Assembly: GCA_019931105.1 (NCBI GenBank)
Contig: JAIOUW010000004.1
Span: 186,001 to 250,000, forward strand
DNA from: Flavobacteriaceae bacterium NBU2977
Lineage (GTDB): Bacteria; Bacteroidota; Bacteroidia; Flavobacteriales; Flavobacteriaceae
Length of the DNA: 64,000 nt
Direction: 5' to 3'
Shown: one piece after another, positions 43,815-51,377 of the stretch
How positions within the stretch are numbered: position 1 is the stretch's first letter
Layout of the letters: every line of letters starts with the position of its first letter
Program-made: the position numbers and the translations under genes
Notes under the pieces: model-generated
Told to the model about the DNA's origin: nothing
Database searches by the model: none
Seen by the model: only the letters and a program-made list of their open reading frames with translations

Positions 43815-44421
43815 TGGGTAGCAAAACCGTTTCAAACCGTGGGTCTTCTTTTAACTTTTTGTTGTAATCAAGAACAGCTTTTGTTGCCTTGTCCTTTGGG
43901 TCCAACGGCTCTACGACCTTACCCGACCAAAGTACGTTATCTGACAAAATGATGCTTCCCGATGTTGTCTTTTGCAGAACCCCTTCCAAATACTTTGAGT
44001 ATTCCATTTTTTCCGCATCGATGAAAACAAGGTCGAATGTGGCTTCCAGCTTGGGTATTATGTCAAGGGCATTGCCCAAATGTTGCACTATTCGGGTGCC
44101 ATATCCACTTAAATCAAAATATTTGCGCTGCAAGGCGGTCAACTCCTCATTGATGTCTATGGTGTGCAGACGACCCTCTTTTTGAAGTCCCTCGGCAAGA
44201 CAGATGGCGGAATACCCTGTATAAGTACCTATTTCGAGAATGGATTTTGGGTTGATCATCTTCGATAACATGCTCAGTACCCTGCCCTGAAAATGACCTG
44301 TCAACATTCTAGGCCGCAATACTTTCAAATGGGTCTCACGCGTAAGGTCTTGCAAGATTTTCGGTTCATCTTCGGAATGATCTTGAATGTACGCTTCCAA
44401 TAATGGTGATAAAAAGTGCAT
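43780..44421 (-). CDS. Class I SAM-dependent O-methyltransferase (COMT-like)
   Basis: The 213-residue enzyme belongs to the caffeoyl-CoA/catechol O-methyltransferase family. Motif I is SILEIGTYTGYSAICLAEGL at about 79-98, the acidic SAM contact is in RLHTIDINEEL, and the metal-binding aspartate region is DLVFIDAEKMEYSKYLEG followed by SDNVLWSGKV. The typical product is a methylated catechol or similar diphenol; the true substrate is unknown. A -7-like element lies 13 bases upstream of the ATG. Its last 35 bases overlap the 3' end of the PAP2 gene. Confidence 0.92.
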   Translation of the reverse strand: MHFLSPLLEAYIQDHSEDEPKILQDLTRETHLKVLRPRMLTGHFQGRVLSMLSKMINPKSILEIGTYTGYSAICLAEGLQKEGRLHTIDINEELTALQRKYFDLSGYGTRIVQHLGNALDIIPKLEATFDLVFIDAEKMEYSKYLEGVLQKTTSGSIILSDNVLWSGKVVEPLDPKDKATKAVLDYNKKLKEDPRFETVLLPIRDGLTLSRVR

Positions 44422-44434
44422 GCCCTGATTTTTT

Positions 44435-44442
44435 CAAAAATA
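44435..44442 (-). promoter_or_regulatory. Candidate -7 element for the O-methyltransferase gene
   Basis: Reads TATTTTTG on the minus strand, exact TAnnTTTG, 13 bases upstream of the ATG at 44421. No -33 element was recognised. Confidence 0.38.
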
Positions 44443-44479
44443 TAGATTAATACGCTATCTTTTGCCTTTAAATATTTTC

Positions 44480-44944
44480 ATGAGCGAACAAGATATTCTG
44501 ATACGTGAGGCCCGGCCGGAAGATGTGCATACCTTGCTTGAATTTCAACAAGGAGTCGTAGCCTGGGAACGTCAGTATGACCCAACGATTGCCAAGAGGC
44601 ATGTGTCTTATTATGACATTGAAAAGCTGATTTCAAATGAAGAAGCCATGGTACTCATTGCGGAAGCCGGTGGTCGGCCAATAGGTTGTGGAATCGGTAT
44701 GGAAAAAGAAGCCCGGCATTATTTAGATCATAAAACCTATGCATATCTGGGCCTAATGTACGTGGATCCCCAATTTAGAGGGCAAGGTGTGAACGCCATT
44801 ATTATCGAAAGGTTAAAGAATTGGGCTTATGCCAAAGGCTTGAAAGAAATACGCTTGACCGTGTATGAAGATAACCTTTCGGCCATCAAAGCCTATGAAA
44901 AAATAGGGTTCAAAAAACATATCAGCGAGATGCGTATTCAATGA
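44480..44944 (+). CDS. GNAT-family N-acetyltransferase
   Basis: The 154-residue acetyl-CoA-dependent transferase shows the GNAT core: an N-terminal strand (ILIREARPEDVHTLLEFQ), the acetyl-CoA pyrophosphate loop with VDPQFRGQGVNAIIIERL (RxxGxG/A form), and the C-terminal DNLSAIKAYEKIGFKKH. I chose the ATG at 44480; a TTG at 44462 in the same frame would add six residues without homology value. The acceptor substrate is unknown. It is followed by kynU with a 64-base gap, likely independent of it. Confidence 0.9.
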   Translation: MSEQDILIREARPEDVHTLLEFQQGVVAWERQYDPTIAKRHVSYYDIEKLISNEEAMVLIAEAGGRPIGCGIGMEKEARHYLDHKTYAYLGLMYVDPQFRGQGVNAIIIERLKNWAYAKGLKEIRLTVYEDNLSAIKAYEKIGFKKHISEMRIQ

Positions 44945-45008
44945 CCCATACTTCGTGAACCCCTAAAAATATCGCTTTCGAAGTCGTAATTTTAGATAAA
45001 TTTATTTT

Positions 45009-46268
45009 ATGCAATTTGAAAATAAGTTGTCGTTTGCAAAAAAAATGGACGCGAATGATGAACTCCGCAACTATCGTAACGAATTCCATTTTCCACAGAT
45101 AAATGGTAAGGATGTCATTTATTTTACAGGAAATTCCCTCGGTCTTCAACCCAAACGTACCCAGAAATATGTCGATGAAATAATGAACGACTGGTCGGCA
45201 TTGGCCGTTGAAGGTCATTTTCATGCTGAAAAACCTTGGTGGGACTACCATGAAAGGTTGGCCGCACCGTTGGCCAGGGTGGTGGGTGCGGAGCCAAAAG
45301 AAGTATCGGCAATGAATACACTTTCGGTGAACCTGCACCTGCTTATGGTCTCGTTTTATCGTCCGACTTCAAAGCGTTACAAAATTATCTGTGAGGAAAA
45401 AGCATTTCCGTCGGATCAGTATATGCTTCTTAGTCAGGTCAGGTTCCACGGGCTTGACCCTTCGAATGCCATTGTCGAACTAAAGAAAAGGCCGGGAGAA
45501 CATTTTTGGCACACAGATGATATACTTGATAAAATCGAAGAGGTGGGCGACGAGCTTGCCTTAGTGCTTATCGGAGGGGTCAATTACTACAATGGCCAAG
45601 TCTTCGATATGAAGCGCATAACGAAAGCAGGAAAAAAGGTCGGGGCCATGGTCGGTTGGGATTTGGCACATGCAGTAGGCAATATTGAATTGAAGCTTCA
45701 CGACTGGAAAGTTGATTTTGCGGCCTGGTGCAGTTATAAATATATGAACAGCGGCCCAGGGAATGCCTCTGGCGTTTTCATTCATGAAGCACATTTGGAA
45801 AAAGATGACATTCCAAGATTCGAAGGGTGGTGGGGCACCAAGAAAGAAACCCGTTTTCTCATGAAACCTGAATTTGAGCCCATGCCAACCGCAGACGCGT
45901 GGCAAATAAGCAATCCGCCCGTACTATCCTTGGCACCTTATCTGGCATCGTTGCAAATGTTCGAAGAAGTCGGAATGGACGCATTGATCCGAAAGCGTGA
46001 TACGATCGTCGCTTACCTTGAATACATTCTGCTTGAGGTAGATAAAGAGGTCGAAGGTTCCTTTGAAGTGATTACCCCTAAAGACCGTGGTTGCCAATTA
46101 TCGGTCCTTCTTCATGGACAAGGCAGAACACTTTTTGATTATTTGATGAAACAAGGGGTAATAACCGATTGGCGTGAGCCTAATACCATTCGTTTGGCTC
46201 CGGCACCTTTTTATTGTTCTTATGAGGATATGTACAACTTCGGACAAATTTTAAAGAGGGCATATTGA
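45009..46268 (+). CDS. kynU: Kynureninase
   Basis: The 419-residue PLP enzyme cleaves kynurenine or 3-hydroxykynurenine to anthranilate or 3-hydroxyanthranilate plus alanine. Family marks are IYFTGNSLGLQPKRT at 37-51, the PLP-phosphate contact MNTLSVNLH, GWDLAHAVGN at 217-226 with the pyridine-binding Asp, and the Schiff-base lysine K244 in AAWCSYKYMNSGPG. The C-terminal APAPFYCSYEDMYNF also matches the family. Kynurenine 3-monooxygenase (kmo) is encoded 9 kb away, so the two likely act in one pathway from tryptophan towards quinolinate and NAD. They are not in the same operon. Confidence 0.95.
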   Translation: MQFENKLSFAKKMDANDELRNYRNEFHFPQINGKDVIYFTGNSLGLQPKRTQKYVDEIMNDWSALAVEGHFHAEKPWWDYHERLAAPLARVVGAEPKEVSAMNTLSVNLHLLMVSFYRPTSKRYKIICEEKAFPSDQYMLLSQVRFHGLDPSNAIVELKKRPGEHFWHTDDILDKIEEVGDELALVLIGGVNYYNGQVFDMKRITKAGKKVGAMVGWDLAHAVGNIELKLHDWKVDFAAWCSYKYMNSGPGNASGVFIHEAHLEKDDIPRFEGWWGTKKETRFLMKPEFEPMPTADAWQISNPPVLSLAPYLASLQMFEEVGMDALIRKRDTIVAYLEYILLEVDKEVEGSFEVITPKDRGCQLSVLLHGQGRTLFDYLMKQGVITDWREPNTIRLAPAPFYCSYEDMYNFGQILKRAY

Positions 46269-46331
46269 CAAAAAGCAGTTAGTTGATAGCAACCGTTTTG
46301 ATTAGCTTTGACCCATAATTGGGCTATTTTA

Positions 46332-47480
46332 ATGAAATCACTCCGACTTATTCTTTCGAACCCGCGGTATTTTGCCCCTGCATGGGTGTTTGCCAGCCTT
46401 AATATCTGGTTTGGTACCTGGGCCATCTATATCCCTACCGTCAAGGAAAATCTGGGCATTGACAAATCGCAACTGGGCATTGCCATTTTCTTTCTCTCCT
46501 TGGGAGTTTTCACGGTGTTTCCCGTTGCGGCCAGGATCATCAATTGGCTCGGTGTAGGCAGGGCGACGTGGTATGGCGTACTGCTCTGTAGTTTTACCGC
46601 TTTATTGCCGCTTGTTGCAACGAACTATTATAGTTTGATGGGATCTCTCTTTCTTTTTGGGGCCTCAAACGGTCTTACCGACATATCTATGAACACATTG
46701 GTTACCGAACTTGAAAAAGAGGATAAACAGAATTTTATGTCCGCCGCCCATGGTTTTTTCAGTCTTGGAGGTGTGTTGGCCGGCTTGGGCAGTTTTCTGA
46801 TAGTTTACATAGGAAACCCCGCTTTACATATGGCAATTGTGGTGTTCGCCGTATTGTTGATCAATTATCTGTTGCATAAAAATTACTTCCATATTACAGC
46901 GGCTCCCGTTGAAAAAGAACCGTTTAGCCTAAAACTATTCAAACCGCTATTGGTCATAGGCATTGTATCTTTCATGGTTATGGGGGGCGAGGGAGCCATT
47001 GTCGATTGGAGCGGACTATTTTTGAAGGAGATCAGTTTGGCACCTGAGGCCCTTTGGGGAACTGGTTTTTTGGCTTTTTCCGTCACCATGACCACCGGAC
47101 GGTTTTTAGGTGATAGTATCAGCCAAAAAATCGGTTCGGTAAAAATCGTTGCCTTGGGGAGCCTTGTCGCCACTGCTGGTTATATGGCGGTATTGAGCAC
47201 TTATACCTTCTTGGCCATAATCGGCTTCGGTCTCATAGGTCTTGGCTTTTCGGTTATCATTCCTGAGCTTTTTCGTATCGGGGGCAATGTAAAGGGTATA
47301 GAATCGTCGCAAGGGGTCGCTTTTATTGCGGGAACGGGTTACGCCGGTTTTTTGGCGGCACCACCGATCTTGGGCTTCTTGGCCGATAGATACTCGTTGA
47401 TGACCAGTTTTATGGTGCTATTGGCCTGCGTTATAATCGTGCTCTTGGCGACCCGTATACTGCGAAACAGTCGAGGCTAG
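46332..47480 (+). CDS. Major facilitator superfamily transporter
   Basis: The 382-residue membrane protein has the 12-helix MFS pattern with the loop motif ARIINWLGVGRATWYG between helices 2 and 3 and the central FMSAAHGFFSLGGVLAGLG. The second half repeats with RFLGDSISQKIGSVKIVALG. It most resembles the FucP/bacterial sugar-type or YfkF-like MFS families; the substrate is unknown. I start it at ATG 46332 (MKSLRLILSNPRY) rather than at the TTG at 46308, which would add eight residues. It follows kynU by 63 bases and could export or import a pathway compound, but this is a guess. Its last 4 bases overlap the lipoprotein gene. Confidence 0.88.
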   Translation: MKSLRLILSNPRYFAPAWVFASLNIWFGTWAIYIPTVKENLGIDKSQLGIAIFFLSLGVFTVFPVAARIINWLGVGRATWYGVLLCSFTALLPLVATNYYSLMGSLFLFGASNGLTDISMNTLVTELEKEDKQNFMSAAHGFFSLGGVLAGLGSFLIVYIGNPALHMAIVVFAVLLINYLLHKNYFHITAAPVEKEPFSLKLFKPLLVIGIVSFMVMGGEGAIVDWSGLFLKEISLAPEALWGTGFLAFSVTMTTGRFLGDSISQKIGSVKIVALGSLVATAGYMAVLSTYTFLAIIGFGLIGLGFSVIIPELFRIGGNVKGIESSQGVAFIAGTGYAGFLAAPPILGFLADRYSLMTSFMVLLACVIIVLLATRILRNSRG

Positions 47481-48154
47481 TCGGTAACCACCTCGATATT
47501 GGTAAAATAGAGTTTGAAGTTTGCTTCTGGCATCTTATGCATTTGGGCAATCTTAAGCCCTCCTTTTTCTACATAATCTTCCCACGATGTCACCATTGAA
47601 GGTTCGGCTTGGTTCGCCCTTCTGAATACCCATTCTTGAACAATGTAATCATTGCCGAAATAAAAATCATAGGCATCGCCGGGGGTATAGCCTCCTTCAT
47701 TTCCATAGACAACGGTCAATTTTTGTAATGGTTTTTTACTGATGGGGGCTTCTGCACCGGACAAATGTTCCTGGGTTATGTTGTTTTCATCCCATAGAAT
47801 ATTGATTGGGGCCAACAGCCAATATTTGTCATTGATAAAACTACTGTTTGCATTTTCTGCAATGCTATCCATTTGTTTCCGATTGTACGAAACGGTATCG
47901 GTCGCCGATACCATGATGACATCATTGCTTTTGGGTTTCCAGCTCCATGAACGCTCGAAATGCGATGTATCCCGGTCTACGTTGAATGTGAATTTAAGCT
48001 CGCTGACGTTTTTCCAATTTTCATATCCGTTGGCAAAAGCTATTTTTTCCAATAGTGTAAGTTCTTTTTGGGCCGCTGCTGTTTCGTTTTTCTCTTCTTT
48101 GCATGCAATAGTTATGCACATAAGTAAAACGATTGTCAATAGGTACTTTTTCAT
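47477..48154 (-). CDS. Lipoprotein of unknown function (DUF6503-like)
   Basis: The 225-residue protein has a lipoprotein signal (KKYLLTIVLLMCITIAC) with the modified cysteine near residue 18, then the charged segment KEEKNETAAAQKELT. The mature part has the pattern KLKFTFNVDRDTSHFERSWSW and WLLAPINILWDENN, typical of a Bacteroidota family with a beta-barrel-like lipid-binding fold (LolA/LolB-like), which I recall as DUF6503; this is not verified. It is tail-to-tail with the MFS transporter and has a -7-like element close upstream. Confidence 0.78.
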   Translation of the reverse strand: MKKYLLTIVLLMCITIACKEEKNETAAAQKELTLLEKIAFANGYENWKNVSELKFTFNVDRDTSHFERSWSWKPKSNDVIMVSATDTVSYNRKQMDSIAENANSSFINDKYWLLAPINILWDENNITQEHLSGAEAPISKKPLQKLTVVYGNEGGYTPGDAYDFYFGNDYIVQEWVFRRANQAEPSMVTSWEDYVEKGGLKIAQMHKMPEANFKLYFTNIEVVTD

Positions 48155-48170
48155 TTCTTTCGGTTTTTAT

Positions 48171-48178
48171 CAAAGATA
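48171..48178 (-). promoter_or_regulatory. Candidate -7 element for the lipoprotein gene
   Basis: TATCTTTG on the minus strand matches TAnnTTTG exactly, 16 bases upstream of the ATG at 48154. The -33 region has no TTG at the expected spacing. Confidence 0.38.
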
Positions 48179-48282
48179 TCGAATATGTCAAGTTTAGCCT
48201 ACTTTTAAAAAAAATGGAACAGAATAGTGACTTTATTAAAAAATCGGTGTCTAAATATTAAACGACCAAGACTAACACAACC

Positions 48283-48855
48283 TTGAATACAGCAGACCTT
48301 CTTGAATCTCTATCTGACGAAGAGCTTGTCGAAAGAGTGGTAAAAGATAACAATCCCTATTTTTTTGGGGAATTGTACGATAGGTATGCAAGAATAGTAT
48401 ATAATAAATGCTTTGGATTTTCTAAATCTGAGGACGAGGCCAAAGATCTGACCCAAGATATTTTTTTACTGCTTTTCGTTAAACTCAGAACTTTTAAGGG
48501 TAAATCTAAGTTTTCTACCTGGCTGTATTCTTTCACCTATAACTTTTGCGCAAACCATGTGAATAGGAACAGGGAGCGTAAAATCCAAGATAAGGCCAAA
48601 ACGATCGATGAGAGCGAAGATGCTTATTTGATCCATGTGCCCGAAGAAACAATGCTTCGACTAAAAGTTTCTAAATTGAAGAAAGTGTTGGAGATAATTC
48701 CTGCCGATGACAAATCACTCTTGCTTTTAAAGTATCAAGATGAAGTACCGGTGAGGGAATTGGCAGCACTTTTCGATGTAAGTGAAAGTGCGGTCAAAAT
48801 GAGGTTAAAAAGGGCCAAAAGCAAAGTAATAGTAGCATATAATAAAATAGGATAG
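48283..48855 (+). CDS. ECF-type RNA polymerase sigma factor
   Basis: The 190-residue sigma-70-family factor has region 2 (LYDRYARIVYNKCFGF...DEAKDLTQDIFLLLFVKL...FSTWLYSFTYNFCANHVNR) and region 4 with the helix-turn-helix LAALFDVSESAVKMRLKRAKSKV. The only possible start is the TTG at 48283: an in-frame TAA lies at 48259-48261, and the first ATG inside the frame lies within region 4, so a TTG start is well supported. The preceding 70 bases have no exact -7 element. A 65-residue protein gene begins immediately after the stop, in the place where an anti-sigma factor gene often lies. Confidence 0.92.
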   Translation: MNTADLLESLSDEELVERVVKDNNPYFFGELYDRYARIVYNKCFGFSKSEDEAKDLTQDIFLLLFVKLRTFKGKSKFSTWLYSFTYNFCANHVNRNRERKIQDKAKTIDESEDAYLIHVPEETMLRLKVSKLKKVLEIIPADDKSLLLLKYQDEVPVRELAALFDVSESAVKMRLKRAKSKVIVAYNKIG

Positions 48856-49053
48856 ATGTCGAACACAAAAAGAAATCCTTTTAAAGAATTGGAGGAGTCG
48901 ATTAGAGAAGTTCCACCAGAAATGAGACAGAAGGTCATGGACGATGTGGCTACTGCCAAACTGATGATGGATATTACTTTTCTCGTAACCAATAATTATC
49001 CGTCAACGTTATCGCAATTTTTGAAAACAAAAAACAAAAACAAGTATAATTAG
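48856..49053 (+). CDS. Small protein co-transcribed with the sigma factor
   Basis: A 65-residue soluble protein with no signal peptide or clear membrane helix: MSNTKRNPFKELEESIREVP, then a helix with METKxVMDDVATAKLMMDIT-like composition and a basic tail (KTKNKNKYN). Its ATG begins at the base directly after the sigma-factor stop codon, and the MscS gene follows 24 bases later. It is too short for a ZAS-type anti-sigma factor and has no His-Cys-Cys motif, but the position makes a regulatory role towards the sigma factor possible. I recognise no family. Confidence 0.75.
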   Translation: MSNTKRNPFKELEESIREVPPEMRQKVMDDVATAKLMMDITFLVTNNYPSTLSQFLKTKNKNKYN

Positions 49054-49077
49054 AATAACATTAATCAACTAAAGAGT

Positions 49078-49905
49078 ATGGAAACAATTAGCGAATGGAA
49101 AGACCTTGCCACAGAATCAATTAGCACAATGGCCGGTAATATTGGCGCTGCCCTGCCAAGTATTGTCGGGGCGATCCTCATTTTATTGGTAGGCTGGTTG
49201 ATTACCAAAGTGGTATTATTGGTTCTGAAAAAACTTCTGAAAATAGCAAAGGTCGACCGTCTTACCGAAAAGATCAACGAAACCGATCTGTTCGGTCGCC
49301 ATGACATAGACTTCAAGGCCTCAAAGGTAATTTTGAGTTTTGCAAAATGGCTAATGTTCCTGGTTTTTTTGATCGTGGCGGCCGATATATTGAACTGGAA
49401 CATCATTTCATCGGAAATAGGGAATCTGCTTAGGTACCTTCCAAAATTATTCAGTGCCATTGCACTTTTCATGATCGGACTTTACATTGCCAATTTTATG
49501 AAGAAGGCCATAAAAGGGGTTTTTGAATCATTTGAATTAAGTGGTTCTAAAATTATCAGCAATATTGTTTTCTATTTAATTCTCGTATTTATCACGGTTA
49601 CCGCCTTGAACCAGGCCGGTGTCGATACTACTATTATTACGAATAATGTTACGATCATACTCGGTTCGTTTCTCTTGGCATTATCCATTGGTTTTGGTTT
49701 GGGTTCGAAAGAGGTAATTGCCGATTTGTTACGAACATTTTATACCCGCAAGACCTATATGCTGGGGGATAAAATTAATGTGAATGGAGTAAAAGGTACC
49801 ATAGAATCCATTGATAATATCAGCATTACACTGAAGACGAACAATGGTCTGACCATAATCCCCATAAAAGAACTTGTAGATAACAGGGTAGAAATAGAAA
49901 AATAA
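49078..49905 (+). CDS. MscS-family mechanosensitive ion channel
   Basis: The 275-residue inner-membrane channel opens under membrane tension and releases solutes on osmotic down-shock. N-terminal helices (IVGAILILLVGWLITKVVLLV; WLMFLVFLIVAADIL) precede a pore helix region LGSFLLALSIGFGLGSKEVIADL and the start of the MscS beta domain (DKINVNGVKGTIESIDNISITL with IIPIKELVDNRVEIE). The chain ends soon after the beta domain, so the C-terminal cage domain of E. coli MscS is missing; this short form is common in Bacteroidota. It may share an operon with the sigma factor. Confidence 0.92.
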   Translation: METISEWKDLATESISTMAGNIGAALPSIVGAILILLVGWLITKVVLLVLKKLLKIAKVDRLTEKINETDLFGRHDIDFKASKVILSFAKWLMFLVFLIVAADILNWNIISSEIGNLLRYLPKLFSAIALFMIGLYIANFMKKAIKGVFESFELSGSKIISNIVFYLILVFITVTALNQAGVDTTIITNNVTIILGSFLLALSIGFGLGSKEVIADLLRTFYTRKTYMLGDKINVNGVKGTIESIDNISITLKTNNGLTIIPIKELVDNRVEIEK

Positions 49906-49923
49906 TTGGTTGTTGTTTTTGCT

Positions 49924-49964
49924 GAAAGGGCGGAATCGATGGATAGTCGTTCCGTCCTTTCTTT
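49924..49964 (+). terminator. Intrinsic terminator of the sigma factor-MscS unit
   Basis: GAAAGGGCGGAA (49924-49935) pairs with TTCCGTCCTTTC (49950-49961) through 12 pairs including one G-T wobble, followed by a short T-run. It lies 19 bases after the MscS stop. Confidence 0.78.
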
Positions 49965-50009
49965 AAAAAGATTAACATTGGTTTCTTATTTAGAATAAAA
50001 GGACTTTAA

Positions 50010-50438
50010 ATGGCAATAGTCAAATCTGTTAAACTCGCCCTGGCCAATAAAAAAGCTTTGCCCCATAGTCTTGACGAACGTCTGACGGCAAAATCGAAAT
50101 TGGAGTTCGATAAAAAGGAGGTTGAATCGGAATCTCGGTATCGGCTACATTTCTTTACCTATGGGCATATGGGCAGTGGCGGATGCTCGGAAATATCATT
50201 TGAAGATTTGGCCGGCACACTTTTTTATAAAGACGCTGCCCAATTAAGACTATTGGCCCACAGTATTGTACATGTGCGTGCAAAAAGTCCCAAAATGTCG
50301 GTCGAAGAGCATATTGATATCAAATTTCTCGAAGAGGTTTTTCTTGAGGGCCTTAGGGTTAGGGCAGTTCTTGTTCCAGAGAATGGTGGGGCTTCCAAAT
50401 GGTCGAACAACTATTTTTTCAATATTCTTTTAAAGTAG
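50010..50438 (+). CDS. Orphan hypothetical protein, 142 residues
   Basis: No family is recognised. The protein has no signal peptide and no membrane helix. It starts MAIVKSVKLALANKKALPHS and includes the sequence HMGSGGCSEISFEDLAG, with a glycine/serine loop and the only cysteine, then LRLLAHSIVHVRAKSP, and VRAVLVPENGGASKWSNNYF. Codon use and base composition look like the neighbours, so it is very likely a real gene. It stands between the MscS terminator and the convergent PorP/SprF gene and may be a single-gene unit. Function unknown. Confidence 0.75.
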   Translation: MAIVKSVKLALANKKALPHSLDERLTAKSKLEFDKKEVESESRYRLHFFTYGHMGSGGCSEISFEDLAGTLFYKDAAQLRLLAHSIVHVRAKSPKMSVEEHIDIKFLEEVFLEGLRVRAVLVPENGGASKWSNNYFFNILLK

Positions 50439-50465
50439 GCTCTTTTCGATTTCTTTTGACTTTTC

Positions 50466-51371
50466 TTAGAAATATCGGGGAGATTTAAGACCGCCCAAAC
50501 GTCTATTGAACAGTTCGTATATTAATATAACTTCATGGGTACCTCCCGAGTAGGGCCTAAAAGTGGCCGTAGGCAGATCATAGGCATACCCCAATCTAAA
50601 GGAATTGGAAATAGCGTAATCCATTACCACACCAAAGCTATCGGCATCGTTAAAGCGATAAGATGCCCCGATCCAAAATTTTTCGAAGAGTAGGAAATTT
50701 GCGGATATATCGTATGTGGCAGGAGCCCCGTTTGTGTATTTCATGATTGCTGTGGTCTTGAATTTTGTGGATTTTCCCAAGTCGAAGACGTAGCCTCCAA
50801 TGGCATAATAACTATTCCGTTCCAGGGCTACGAATTCTCCTTCATTTAGATCCGTATTCAAAATTCTTGGTGAAGATGCACCGATGTACCATTTGTTCGA
50901 ACTGATATAGACGCCTGCTCCAAAATTCGGACTCCATTCGGTAAATCCACCCGAAAAGAAGGGGTCGTTACCATCAGGGGTTTCCAATCGATAATTCGTG
51001 AAACCTCCCTTAAGTCCGAAAGCCATATTGACTTCGCTACTTAAGGGTACCGTATATGAAAAATCGGCATAAATATAATTTGTCTTCTCGAACCCCAGTT
51101 GGTCATTGATATAAGAAAGACCTAGACCTACTTGACTGAACCTGATCGGTGTATGCATTGAAAATGTGCTTGTGGTCGGGTTGCCATCAATACCGGCCCA
51201 TTGATTACGGTGCAGCGCGGTTATGTTCAATGTCTCCCTACTACCCGCATACGCTGGGTTTATTGACATTGTATTGTAAACATATTGTGTGAATTGTGGC
51301 AATTGCTGCGCACTTGAACACCATGTACAGATGAAGGCCAATGCAAAAATATGTTTCCTGAAATTTTCCAT
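50466..51371 (-). CDS. PorP/SprF-family T9SS-associated outer-membrane protein
   Basis: The 301-residue beta-barrel protein has a signal peptide (MENFRKHIFALAFICTWCSSAQ) and the family start QQLPQFTQYVYNTMSINPAYAG, followed by TALHRNQWAGIDGNPTTSTFS. PorP/SprF proteins partner with a particular T9SS type B sorting-domain protein and are needed for its secretion or surface placement; SprF works with SprB. Here it follows the 908-ORF type B protein after 6 bases, the usual gene order for such pairs. The last strand ends in an aromatic residue (SPRYF). Confidence 0.92.
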   Translation of the reverse strand: MENFRKHIFALAFICTWCSSAQQLPQFTQYVYNTMSINPAYAGSRETLNITALHRNQWAGIDGNPTTSTFSMHTPIRFSQVGLGLSYINDQLGFEKTNYIYADFSYTVPLSSEVNMAFGLKGGFTNYRLETPDGNDPFFSGGFTEWSPNFGAGVYISSNKWYIGASSPRILNTDLNEGEFVALERNSYYAIGGYVFDLGKSTKFKTTAIMKYTNGAPATYDISANFLLFEKFWIGASYRFNDADSFGVVMDYAISNSFRLGYAYDLPTATFRPYSGGTHEVILIYELFNRRLGGLKSPRYF

Positions 51372-51377
51372 ATATAA

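Noticed and set aside
44462-44479. TTG start of the acetyltransferase
   Set aside because: Adds six residues outside the GNAT fold; the ATG at 44480 is adequate.
46308-46331. TTG start of the MFS transporter
   Set aside because: The extra eight residues are not needed for the first membrane helix and an ATG at 46332 is available.
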